Of a stretch of 64,000 nt of DNA, positions 17,980 through 26,216 are shown in pieces. Positions within the stretch are counted from its first letter, which is position 1; each line of letters opens with the position of its first letter. The notes under the pieces were generated by a model. The model did no database searches, was not told where the DNA came from, and worked only from the letters and a program-made list of their open reading frames with translations. This DNA comes from Rhizobiales bacterium 62-47 (GTDB lineage Bacteria > Pseudomonadota > Alphaproteobacteria > Rhizobiales > Xanthobacteraceae): positions 372,001-436,000 of the forward strand of contig MKVX01000005.1 in assembly GCA_001899255.1 (NCBI GenBank). The letters are read 5' to 3'. The translations under genes were made by a program, and so were the position numbers.

Positions 17980-18702
17980 TCAGTTCGCGACGGCGGCGGC
18001 CGATGCGGAGCGTGCGGCCATCGATGCCGCGACGTTTTCCGGGGTGAAGGTTTTCCAGGCGATCTTCTGCATGCCGCGCATGGCGCGGAGAATTTCGGCC
18101 CGGTCCTCATCGGTCTCGGTGTAGGTGGAGAGGATCTGGCGGCCGAGACCGGTGTGGAACTTCTCGTCGATCTCGATCTGCTTGTAGCACTTCACCACGT
18201 CGGTATAGCCGTGGCGGCCGCAGCCTTCGAAGGTCGGTTCGAAGCTGCCCGACGCCGAAGTCTCGGAGACGTACCACGCGGCGATGCCGGCGAGATGGTG
18301 ACGGTCCATGCACTCCCACAGCCAGCTGCTCCACTCCTGCGCCTGCGCGGGCACCGAGGTCGGCACCGTGCCGCCGAGATTTTCCAGCACCTGACCGAGA
18401 TCCTCGTAGTGCTCCGCTTCCTGGAACGACTGCTTGGCGAGCAACGTGATGTGCTTGCGCTGCAGGCGCATGCCGTAGCGGCCGATCTGCGCGTTGAGCA
18501 GGTAGACGTAATCGATTTCGCGCCAGACGCGGGTTTCGAGCCAAGTCGCCAGCGCGGCGGGATTGGGATCCTTCTGGAAGGAATCGAAGAACGACTTGGT
18601 GGCGACGCGCGCCGCTTCTTCGGCCGAGGCGAGAATTTCATCGACTTCGGCGCTGATCGGATCGAGGCCACTGCCTCCGCGGACTTTCTTGACGTCGAGC
18701 AT
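17980..18702 (-). CDS. Ferritin-like four-helix diiron protein, probable oxygenase component
   Basis: A 240-residue, largely helical cytoplasmic protein of no family I can name precisely. It shows the full carboxylate-bridged diiron ligand set in order: E62 (VWREIDYVY), E95xxH98 (FQEAEHYED), E147 (WYVSETSA) and E180xxH183 (IEIDEKFHTG). That pattern is typical of ferritin-like oxygenases and oxidases. The flavin/2Fe-2S reductase gene starts 20 bp downstream, which supports a two-component monooxygenase or oxidase. It is the first gene of the operon; GAAAGG lies just upstream of the ATG. Substrate is unknown. Confidence 0.8.
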   Translation of the reverse strand: MLDVKKVRGGSGLDPISAEVDEILASAEEAARVATKSFFDSFQKDPNPAALATWLETRVWREIDYVYLLNAQIGRYGMRLQRKHITLLAKQSFQEAEHYEDLGQVLENLGGTVPTSVPAQAQEWSSWLWECMDRHHLAGIAAWYVSETSASGSFEPTFEGCGRHGYTDVVKCYKQIEIDEKFHTGLGRQILSTYTETDEDRAEILRAMRGMQKIAWKTFTPENVAASMAARSASAAAVAN

Positions 18703-18907
18703 GGTGCGCTACCTTTCTGTGTGAGAACCGCTGGGTTGCTGCACACCAGAGTAGGCTGAGCGCGAAAACTGAAAACTCGGATTATTCTATTTCGAGCAGC
18801 AGATTTTCTAAATCCGCGCTGCAGCGCAGGCGGAACTCGCAGCGTGCGCGGTTGCCGCAGCAACCTTCAAGTGCGGCGGCACTGCCATGGCCCGATGATG
18901 GCGTGCG

Positions 18908-19723
18908 CTACAGATCGAATACCGCCGTCACCGGCACGTGATCCGACGGCCGTTCCCAGCTGCGGGCATCGCGCGTGATGGTGAAATCCTGCACGCTGTC
19001 GCGCAGCGCCGGCGATACCCAGATGTGATCGAGCCGGCGGCCGCGATTGGCGGCGGTCCAGTCGGCCGCGCGATAACTCCACCACGTGTAGATTTTTTCC
19101 GAGAGCGGAATGCGGTCGCGCGCGACATCGATCCAGCCGCCATGATGTTGCACGGCGAGCAGCTTCTCGGTTTCCACCGGCGTGTGCGAAACGATCTTCA
19201 GCAGTTGCTTGTGCGACCAGACGTCGTGCTCGTGCGGCGCGACGTTGAGATCGCCGACCAGGATGTGACGCGCGTCGGCCGTGGGATGCAGCGGCGCGCA
19301 ATCGCGCATCTCGTCGAGAAACTTCAGCTTGTGATCGAACTTCGGATTGAGCGCGGGATCGGGAATGTCGCCACCGGCTGGAACGTAGAAATTGTGCAGC
19401 ACTAGCGGCACGGTCAGTTCTGCCTTGGCGCCGAGCGACACCGAGATATGCCGCGAATCCAATTTGTCGCAGAAGGTGCGGATGTCGGTGGTATCGAACG
19501 GCAGTTTCGAGACCACGGCGACGCCGTGATAGCCCTTCTGGCCGTTGAGCGCGACGTGCTCGTAACCGAGCTGTTTGAAGCGCTTCAGCGGGAAGGCGTC
19601 GTCAGGACATTTGGTTTCCTGCAGGCACAGCACATCGGGCCGCACCTCCTCGATCAGCTTGGCGACGAGATCGATGCGCAGCCGCACCGAGTTGATATTC
19701 CAGGTCGTGAGGGTGAGACGCAT
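18908..19723 (-). CDS. xthA: Exodeoxyribonuclease III
   Basis: AP endonuclease and 3'-exonuclease of base-excision repair. The 271-residue protein starts MRLTLTTWNINSVRLR and has the family residues: N in TWNINS, E in LQETKC, Y in NFYVPAG, D and N in ILVGDLNVAP, and the C-terminal DH in ERPSDHVPV. An upstream extension of the frame to 19846 runs through a REP palindrome and is rejected. It lies downstream of lolA and ftsK on the same strand, a common alphaproteobacterial order. Confidence 0.95.
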   Translation of the reverse strand: MRLTLTTWNINSVRLRIDLVAKLIEEVRPDVLCLQETKCPDDAFPLKRFKQLGYEHVALNGQKGYHGVAVVSKLPFDTTDIRTFCDKLDSRHISVSLGAKAELTVPLVLHNFYVPAGGDIPDPALNPKFDHKLKFLDEMRDCAPLHPTADARHILVGDLNVAPHEHDVWSHKQLLKIVSHTPVETEKLLAVQHHGGWIDVARDRIPLSEKIYTWWSYRAADWTAANRGRRLDHIWVSPALRDSVQDFTITRDARSWERPSDHVPVTAVFDL

Positions 19724-19754
19724 GAAGGGGCCGGGTTGCGGGACGGGAAAAACC

Positions 19755-19851
19755 TGATCCTGAGGAATGGCCGCTTGGCCACGTCGCGGAGGATGAGGCT
19801 TGTTTGGCGCATGGTTCGAGACGGCGCAAGAGCGCCTCCTCACCATGAGGC
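19755..19851. repeat. REP-type palindromes between lolA and xthA
   Basis: Two partly degenerate palindromes: 19755-19797 (ATCCTGAGGAATGGCCG to CGCGGAGGATGAGG) and 19811-19851 (ATGGTTCGAGACGGCGC to CCTCACCATGAGG). They separate lolA from xthA. Confidence 0.65.
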
Positions 19852-19876
19852 AGCGGCTTCCGGTTCAAGACGAGGC

Positions 19877-20728
19877 TTACTGCTTCGGCGTCGAATAGTT
19901 GGTGTAGTCGATCTTGAACATGCCGGGGTCGGGCTTCTTGCTGCTGTCGAGATTGTAAACGGCGACAGTCGTGTCGTAGCCCTGCGGATCGGTGACGGTC
20001 CACTGCTTGAGCTGGTTGTCCTTCGCCCCGAGCATCAGCATCAGCCGGCTGGTGCCGACCAGCGGATTCTGCTCTTCGAGAGTCACGCTGATGTAGAGAT
20101 CGTCGGCGGTAATGCCGACCACCTTGGTGTCGCGCAGCAGATCGATGCGGTCCGACAGCAGATAGCGCAACGGCGTTTGCGACAGCGGATAGACATCCTG
20201 CGTCGCCAGCTTGCGGTCGCGCACCACCACTGAGCTGCCGTCGGCGACGATGGCGATGGTGCTTGGCTGATCGTATTCGAAGCGGATCTTGCCGGGCTTC
20301 TGCATGTAGAAATCGCCGGTGGTGCGGCTGCCGTCCGGTCCGATCTGCACGAAATTGCCGACCAGCGTCTGCACTGAGGACAGATAGCTGCTGACCCTCG
20401 CAGCATCGGCCTTCTGCCTGGCGTCGAAACTGGTGAACAGGCTGCCGGTCGGGCGCTTGCGCGGATCGGGAATGATCGGCGTCGGCACCGCGGCCAGCGC
20501 CGTCGGCGCACCGGCCAGCGGCATCGGCTGCGCCGGTTCCGCGGCGGACGGCGGCGAAGCGATCTCGGCGCGCGCTTTCGGCGCCGGTCGCGGCACCGGG
20601 ATGGTTTCGGCCATCGCCGCCGGCATCGCGAGCGCGAGCGTCAGGGCCGTCGCCGTCAGCACGCGAGCGGCGAAACGCGCGGGGCGAGGCGCAAGCCCGG
20701 ATGTCGCAATCTTCAATGGCGTGTCCAA
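19877..20728 (-). CDS. lolA: Outer-membrane lipoprotein carrier protein LolA
   Basis: Periplasmic chaperone carrying lipoproteins from LolCDE to the outer membrane. From a TTG start at 20728 the product is 283 residues: a signal peptide (RVLTATALTLALAMPAAMA, cleavage near 40), a Pro/Ala-rich linker to about 90, and a LolA domain (VSSYLSSVQTLVGNFVQ, GDFYMQKPGKIRFEYDQP, LMLGAKDNQLKQWTV). No ATG gives a signal peptide in this frame; TTG is preceded by GGA at about 9 bases. A longer reading to a TTG at 20878, overlapping ftsK, is possible but gives no sensible N-terminus. Domain identity is firm; the start is not. Confidence 0.88.
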   Translation of the reverse strand: MDTPLKIATSGLAPRPARFAARVLTATALTLALAMPAAMAETIPVPRPAPKARAEIASPPSAAEPAQPMPLAGAPTALAAVPTPIIPDPRKRPTGSLFTSFDARQKADAARVSSYLSSVQTLVGNFVQIGPDGSRTTGDFYMQKPGKIRFEYDQPSTIAIVADGSSVVVRDRKLATQDVYPLSQTPLRYLLSDRIDLLRDTKVVGITADDLYISVTLEEQNPLVGTSRLMLMLGAKDNQLKQWTVTDPQGYDTTVAVYNLDSSKKPDPGMFKIDYTNYSTPKQ

Positions 20729-20874
20729 ATGTCTCAGTCCTGCCGTGCCATGCCGAAGCGCCCCGCTGTGCGCGCAATGTGGCCTGTGGTCAACCCGTCG
20801 CGGGTTCCGCTGTAGGCACAGGCTGTGGCGATTTCGCGACTCGTCCGCAGCAATATCGTCGATTGGCTCCGCCC

Positions 20875-23358
20875 TCAAAAGCGGCTTTCCTCTTCCTCGA
20901 TCAAAATCTCGCGTTTGCCGGCGTGATTGGCCTGGCCGACGATGCCTTCCTGTTCCATGCGTTCCATCAACGATGCCGCACGATTGTAACCGATCTGCAA
21001 CCGGCGCTGGATGTAGCTGGTCGACGCCTTGCGGTCGCGCTTCACAATTGCGACCGCCTGCGAGAACAGGTCGTTGGCCTCGCCGCCGCCCATGCCGGTG
21101 GCATCGAATACCGCACCGTCCTCGTCGCTCGGTTCCTCCGCGGTGACCGCTTCGAGGTATTCCGGCTGGCCCTGCGTTTTGAGGTGGCGCACCACCTTCT
21201 CGACTTCCTCGTCCGACACGAACGGGCCGTGCACGCGCGAGATGCGGCCGCCACCGGCCATGTACAGCATGTCGCCCTGGCCGAGCAGCTGTTCGGCGCC
21301 CATCTCACCGAGGATGGTCCGTGAGTCGATCTTCGACGTGACCTGAAACGAGATGCGGGTCGGGAAGTTGGCCTTGATGGTGCCGGTGATGACGTCGACC
21401 GACGGCCGCTGCGTGGCGAGGATGACGTGCAGGCCCGCGGCACGCGCCATCTGCGCCAGCCGTTGCACCGCGCCTTCGATGTCCTTGCCGGCGACCATCA
21501 TCAGGTCGGCCATCTCGTCGACGATGATGACGATGTAGGGCAACGGCTCGAGTTCGAGCTTCTCTTCCTCGTAGACCGCCTTGCCGGTTTCCTTGTCGAA
21601 GCCGGTATGCACCGTGCGCGTCAGTTCCTCGCCCTTGGCCTTGGCTTCGGCGACGCGGGTGTTGTAGCCGTCGATATTGCGCACGCCGAGCTTGGCCATG
21701 TTCTTGTAGCGTTGCTCCATCTCGCGCACGGCCCACTTCAGCGCGACGACGGCCTTCTTCGGATCGGTGACGACCGGCGTCAGCAGATGCGGAATGCCGT
21801 CATAGACCGACAGTTCGAGCATCTTCGGATCGACCATGATGAGGCGGCACTGGTCCGGCCGCAGCCGATACACCAGCGACAGGATCATGGTGTTGATCGC
21901 CACCGATTTGCCGGAGCCGGTGGTACCGGCGATCAGCAGATGCGGCATGCGCGCCAGATCGACGATGATGGATTCGCCGCCGATGTTCTTGCCGAGGCAT
22001 AGCGGCAGCTTGGCGACCGATTCGGCGGCTTCGTTCGCCGTCAACAGTTCGCGCAGGTAGACCTTCTCGCGCTTGGCGTTGGGCAATTCGATGCCGATGG
22101 CGTTGCGGCCTGCGACGACGGCGACGCGGGCCGACAGCGCGCTCATTGAACGCGCGATGTCGTCGGCGAGACCGATGACACGCGACGACTTGATGCCGGG
22201 CGCGGGCTCGAGTTCGTACAGCGTCACCACGGGGCCGGGATTGGCCTTGACGATTTCGCCGCGCACGCCGAAGTCCTGCAGCACGCCTTCCAGCGCGCGC
22301 GAATTGCTTTCGAGTTCGGCCTTGCTGAGCGAGATGCGATCCGACGCCTTCGGCGCGGTCAGCACATTGACCGACGGCAGTTCGAACCTGCTGGAGGAGC
22401 GCGACGCGGCGGCACGCGCGGCTTTCTTGCGCGGCGCGCGGGCGACCGGAGCTTCGTCTTCCTCCTCCTCGTCGTCGTCCTCGCCTTCCTCGTCTTCCTC
22501 GTCATCGCCGTCGATGTCGTCGTGGTCGTCGAGATCGTGCGGCGCGATCGACGGGCTGGAGGGGCGTCCGCTCAGACTCGGCTCATGACGTTCGAAACGC
22601 GCCGAGGGTGCGGTCGAGCCGCTGGCGACCAGCGTGCGATAGGCCAGCGCCAGCAGACGGCCGAGCCGCGCCTTGGCGCTCATGATGCCGTGCACCAGCC
22701 AGCCCAGCGCGGCGGAGCGGCGATCGTCGCTCTCGTCATCGAGCGGCGTATCGTCATCGTCGAGCGCCGCCGCCTCGCGTTCCTGTGCGCCCATGCCGGC
22801 GGCAAACAGGAAGGCGACCGCCATCGCCGCGAACAGCAGCGTTCCCAGGATCAGGCGATACAGCAAACCCGGAGGGCCGAACACCAGTGCCGGTGCGCGC
22901 ACCAGCGCGTCACCGACGACGCCGCCAAGCCCGGTCGGGAGCGGCCACTTGCCGCCGTGCGGCCAGCAACTGGCGAAGCCCGCGGCGAACACCGTGGCGA
23001 GGATCCAGCAGGCGACGCGCAAGGCTTCGCGGTCGAAGTGCCGGCGCGTCAGCATGCGCCAGCCCCACACCGCGACGGTGAGAATCATCATGATGGCGCC
23101 GAGGCCGAGGATCTGCATCGCGAGGTCGGCGCCGATCGCGCCGGGATATCCGGCGATGTTGCGGATGGCGCGCGAGGTGGCGTGGCTCAGGCTCGGGTCC
23201 TGCACCGACCATGTCATCAGCGCCGCACCGGCGATGCAGGCCAGTGCGATCAGGCCCAAGCCGGCGAGGCCCCGCAGCTGCTTCAGCAGCATGTCGCGGA
23301 TCGAGGCCGGGAGTTGCCCGACGATGGGAATGACACGTTCGATCGCTGGCATGTTCAT
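20875..23358 (-). CDS. ftsK: DNA translocase FtsK
   Basis: Septal DNA pump that clears chromosomes during division. The 827-residue protein has several N-terminal TM segments within about residues 25-210, an acidic linker rich in Asp/Glu around residues 265-305 ([18 protein letters not shown]), and a RecA-like motor with Walker [12 protein letters not shown] (Lys near 484) and Walker [15 protein letters not shown]. The C-terminal gamma winged helix ([23 protein letters not shown]) is intact, so KOPS recognition is expected. The linker is shorter than in E. coli, as is usual for alphaproteobacteria. Confidence 0.97.
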   Translation of the reverse strand: MNMPAIERVIPIVGQLPASIRDMLLKQLRGLAGLGLIALACIAGAALMTWSVQDPSLSHATSRAIRNIAGYPGAIGADLAMQILGLGAIMMILTVAVWGWRMLTRRHFDREALRVACWILATVFAAGFASCWPHGGKWPLPTGLGGVVGDALVRAPALVFGPPGLLYRLILGTLLFAAMAVAFLFAAGMGAQEREAAALDDDDTPLDDESDDRRSAALGWLVHGIMSAKARLGRLLALAYRTLVASGSTAPSARFERHEPSLSGRPSSPSIAPHDLDDHDDIDGDDEEDEEGEDDDEEEEDEAPVARAPRKKAARAAASRSSSRFELPSVNVLTAPKASDRISLSKAELESNSRALEGVLQDFGVRGEIVKANPGPVVTLYELEPAPGIKSSRVIGLADDIARSMSALSARVAVVAGRNAIGIELPNAKREKVYLRELLTANEAAESVAKLPLCLGKNIGGESIIVDLARMPHLLIAGTTGSGKSVAINTMILSLVYRLRPDQCRLIMVDPKMLELSVYDGIPHLLTPVVTDPKKAVVALKWAVREMEQRYKNMAKLGVRNIDGYNTRVAEAKAKGEELTRTVHTGFDKETGKAVYEEEKLELEPLPYIVIIVDEMADLMMVAGKDIEGAVQRLAQMARAAGLHVILATQRPSVDVITGTIKANFPTRISFQVTSKIDSRTILGEMGAEQLLGQGDMLYMAGGGRISRVHGPFVSDEEVEKVVRHLKTQGQPEYLEAVTAEEPSDEDGAVFDATGMGGGEANDLFSQAVAIVKRDRKASTSYIQRRLQIGYNRAASLMERMEQEGIVGQANHAGKREILIEEEESRF

Positions 23359-23370
23359 ACGCCCCCGCGA

Positions 23371-24588
23371 CTAATCCAGAACCTGGACCAGCCGATGCAA
23401 CGCCTCGGCTGTCGTTTCACTGTCCTGCACCATGGCCACGCGAATGTAGCCGGCACCGGGATTGCTGCCGTCAGCCTGCGTCCGCGCCAGATAGCTGCCC
23501 GGAATGACGCGCACGCCGCCGTCGCGATAAAGTTTCACCGTCGCCGCCTCGTCGCCGCCATGGGCGGACACGTCGAGCCATAGGCAGAAGCCGCCGGCGG
23601 GGCGGCTGTAGCCGTAGCGGTTGCCGAGGATCTGGTCGGCGAGATCGAATTTCAGCCGGTACAGCCGGCGGTTTTCCTCGACATGGGCCTCGTCGTTGTA
23701 GGCGGCAACGCCGACATGCTGCAGCGGCACCGGCACCTGCGGCGCGGCGACGTTGCGCAGTTCATGAAATGCAGCGAGGAATTTTCTGTCGCCAGCGGCG
23801 AAGCCGACACGCATGCCGGGCAGGTTCGAGCGCTTCGACAGCGACTGGAACGCCACGACATTGGTGAAGTCGGTCCCGGCCTGCTCGAGCATGCTGCCGG
23901 GTGCGGCCTGGGTGTAGATTTCCGAATAGCATTCGTCGCTCAGCACCATGAATCCGTATTGCCGGGCAAGTTGCACCAGCCGCCGGCCATAGGCCGGCGA
24001 GGCGACCGATCCTTGCGGGTTGGCGGGCGAGGCGAGGTAGATCGCCACGGTCCGCGCCAGCAAGGCCTCGTCGAGCGTGTCGAGATCGGGCAGGAAGCCG
24101 TTGGCGCGGGTGGTCGGCAGATAGACCGCCTCGCAGCCGGAGGCCTGCGCCCCGGCGCCATAGGCCGGATAGAACGGATTGGGCATCAGGATCGCGGGCT
24201 GACCCTGTCGCGGCGCAACATATCGCGCTGCAGCAATCGCAGCAAAAAACAATCCCTCGCGGCTGCCGTTGAGCACCAGCACCTCGGTTTCCGGGTCGAC
24301 GGCGCGCGGCAGTGCGAAGCGCCTGGTCAGCCAGCCGGCCGCCGCCTGCCGGAACGGCTCGATTCCCTTGGCGATGGGGTATCGTCCGAAATCATTGATA
24401 TAATTCGCTAAAATCGGTCCGACGAAATCCGGAATGGGGTGCTGCGGTTCGCCCAGCGACAGCGCGATCAGCGGCTTGCCGGGCTGATACGGCGCCAATA
24501 GCTCCGCCACCCGGGCGAACGGGGACCGGTGGCCTTGAGTCGGAGCCGGATTACCCGGTGCCGCGTGGGGTGTAGCGGTCATTGCCAT
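23371..24588 (-). CDS. PLP-dependent class I/II aminotransferase (DapC-like)
   Basis: A 405-residue aspartate-aminotransferase-fold enzyme. It shows the substrate/PLP region SLGEPQHPIPDFV, VLNGSREGLFFA, the cofactor-binding YLASPANPQGS and DECYSEIY, and the Schiff-base lysine in SLSKRSNLPGMRVGF. The sequence most resembles the succinyldiaminopimelate transaminase group of the lysine/diaminopimelate pathway, but substrate cannot be fixed from motifs alone. ATG at 24588 follows AAAGAGAG; the in-frame start at 24648 is less likely. It lies immediately upstream of ftsK on the same strand. Confidence 0.88.
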   Translation of the reverse strand: MAMTATPHAAPGNPAPTQGHRSPFARVAELLAPYQPGKPLIALSLGEPQHPIPDFVGPILANYINDFGRYPIAKGIEPFRQAAAGWLTRRFALPRAVDPETEVLVLNGSREGLFFAAIAAARYVAPRQGQPAILMPNPFYPAYGAGAQASGCEAVYLPTTRANGFLPDLDTLDEALLARTVAIYLASPANPQGSVASPAYGRRLVQLARQYGFMVLSDECYSEIYTQAAPGSMLEQAGTDFTNVVAFQSLSKRSNLPGMRVGFAAGDRKFLAAFHELRNVAAPQVPVPLQHVGVAAYNDEAHVEENRRLYRLKFDLADQILGNRYGYSRPAGGFCLWLDVSAHGGDEAATVKLYRDGGVRVIPGSYLARTQADGSNPGAGYIRVAMVQDSETTAEALHRLVQVLD

Positions 24589-24796
24589 GCTCTCTTTTGA
24601 ACCACCACGCCTCGACGCCAGCAAATTGCGCCCGACCGCATCGCGCAATCGGGCAAAGAGGGATGATTACCATAGGTGCGGCGAGGTTAAGACGTGATTA
24701 ACCAAGGCGTTAACGAATTCATCCCGCGCGGGAAAATTAAGCAAGTGGCAGCAATTGGCTGGGAGGCTGACCCGCCAGAGTAAGGGAAATCCCGCG

Positions 24797-26215
24797 ATGA
24801 GTGCTGCATCAGGCCACCGCTCCCGACCCGAACCCGATCCGGAGCGACCCGAGCCGCAACGCGCGGCCGCGCCGTCCGGCAGCACCGGCCTCGGTCATCT
24901 CGATATCGAGCAGCGCCTGGCCCTGCTGAAGAAGCAATTCCGCGAGCAGACCGCGCCCGATGCCGCGGCCGAAGCCGAAGCGGCGCCGAAGCCCGCGACC
25001 AAGCCAGCGTCGCATGTTCTGTTGCGGCGCGGCATCAAGACGCTTGTCGCCATTGCGGTGGTCGCAGCGGTGGTCTGGCTGCCGACGCAACGGCTGTTTC
25101 AGACCACCAGCGTCGAAGCGGTGGTCAATGCCCGCACCCTGACGCTGCGCGCCCCGATCGAGGGCGTGGTGTCGTTCGACAGCGCCACGCCGGCGGCGGT
25201 CGGCGCCTCGTTCAATGCCGGTGCGCCGCTGCTGCACGTCACCAACAGCCGCGCCGATCGCGCGCGCCTCGACGACCTGCGCCGCATGGCCGAGCGCGCC
25301 GAGACCGACGTCGCGGTGTTGAAGGACCGGCTCGACAACGCCACGCGGATGCAGGCGCAATATTCAGAGCAGACGCAGTTGTTTCGGCAGGGCCGCATCG
25401 CCCAGCTCGAAGCGCGCCTGCAGGAGAGCCAGAACAATCTGTCATCGGCGACGACGCGGCAGGAGGAGACCGCGGCGATCCTCGAGCGCGCGACCTCGCT
25501 CGATGCGCAGGGCTTCCAGCCCAAGGCGCAACTCGACAAGGCGCGGCGCGACAACACCATCGCCAGGTTCGATGCGTTGTCGATCGAGCAGCGCATCAAG
25601 GGCATTCAGGTCGAACTCGATGCGGCGCGTAACGGCACCTTCCTCGGCGATAGCTACAACGATCGTCCGACCTCCGCGCAGCGCGCCGACGACCTGCGGC
25701 TGCAGATGTCCGAACTGAGCGCGCAGCTCAAGGAGAAGCAGGCGACGCTGGAGCAACTGAAAAAGGACGTTGCGCTGGAGGATGCGCGCTATCGGCGCAA
25801 CTTCGCCGCGCCGGTCATCGTGCCGTCGTCGGGCACGGTGTGGGAAGTGCTGACGGCACAGGGCGAACACGTCGAGCGCGGGCAGGACCTCGTACGCATG
25901 CTGGATTGCAACGCGGCGGTGGTGACGGCGGTGGTCAGCGAATCCGATTACAATCGCCTCAGCATCGGCACGCAGGCGACGTTCCGCTTTCGCGATGGCG
26001 ATACCAGGCCGATGATCGGCCATGTCGTCAGCCTCACCGGGGTGGCGACGGCCGCCTCGAACTTCGCCATCGCACCGTCGTCGCTGCGCAAGGAGCAGTA
26101 CCGCGTCACCGTGGACGTGCCGGCGCTGAACGGTCAGGGCTGCAAGCTCGGCCGTACCGGACAAGTGGTGTTCGGCAACAAGGTGGACGCGCCGGTCGCC
26201 GCCACGGCGCAGTGA
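24797..26215 (+). CDS. HlyD-family periplasmic adaptor protein of a polysaccharide synthase pair
   Basis: A 472-residue membrane-fusion protein: a cytoplasmic N-terminal segment of about 75 residues, one TM helix at about 79-97, a lipoyl/barrel-sandwich half motif (LRAPIEGVVSFDSATPAAVGASFNAGAPL), a long coiled coil with heptads from about 155 to 335, and the second half of the barrel (APVIVPSSGTVWEVLTAQGEHVERGQDLVRM). AAGGGA precedes the ATG at 9 bases. The stop is one base before the ATG of a GT2 synthase, so the pair is surely an operon. The order resembles bgsBA (mixed-linkage beta-glucan, Sinorhizobium meliloti). A role in polymer export is inferred. Confidence 0.88.
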   Translation: MSAASGHRSRPEPDPERPEPQRAAAPSGSTGLGHLDIEQRLALLKKQFREQTAPDAAAEAEAAPKPATKPASHVLLRRGIKTLVAIAVVAAVVWLPTQRLFQTTSVEAVVNARTLTLRAPIEGVVSFDSATPAAVGASFNAGAPLLHVTNSRADRARLDDLRRMAERAETDVAVLKDRLDNATRMQAQYSEQTQLFRQGRIAQLEARLQESQNNLSSATTRQEETAAILERATSLDAQGFQPKAQLDKARRDNTIARFDALSIEQRIKGIQVELDAARNGTFLGDSYNDRPTSAQRADDLRLQMSELSAQLKEKQATLEQLKKDVALEDARYRRNFAAPVIVPSSGTVWEVLTAQGEHVERGQDLVRMLDCNAAVVTAVVSESDYNRLSIGTQATFRFRDGDTRPMIGHVVSLTGVATAASNFAIAPSSLRKEQYRVTVDVPALNGQGCKLGRTGQVVFGNKVDAPVAATAQ

Positions 26216-26216
26216 C

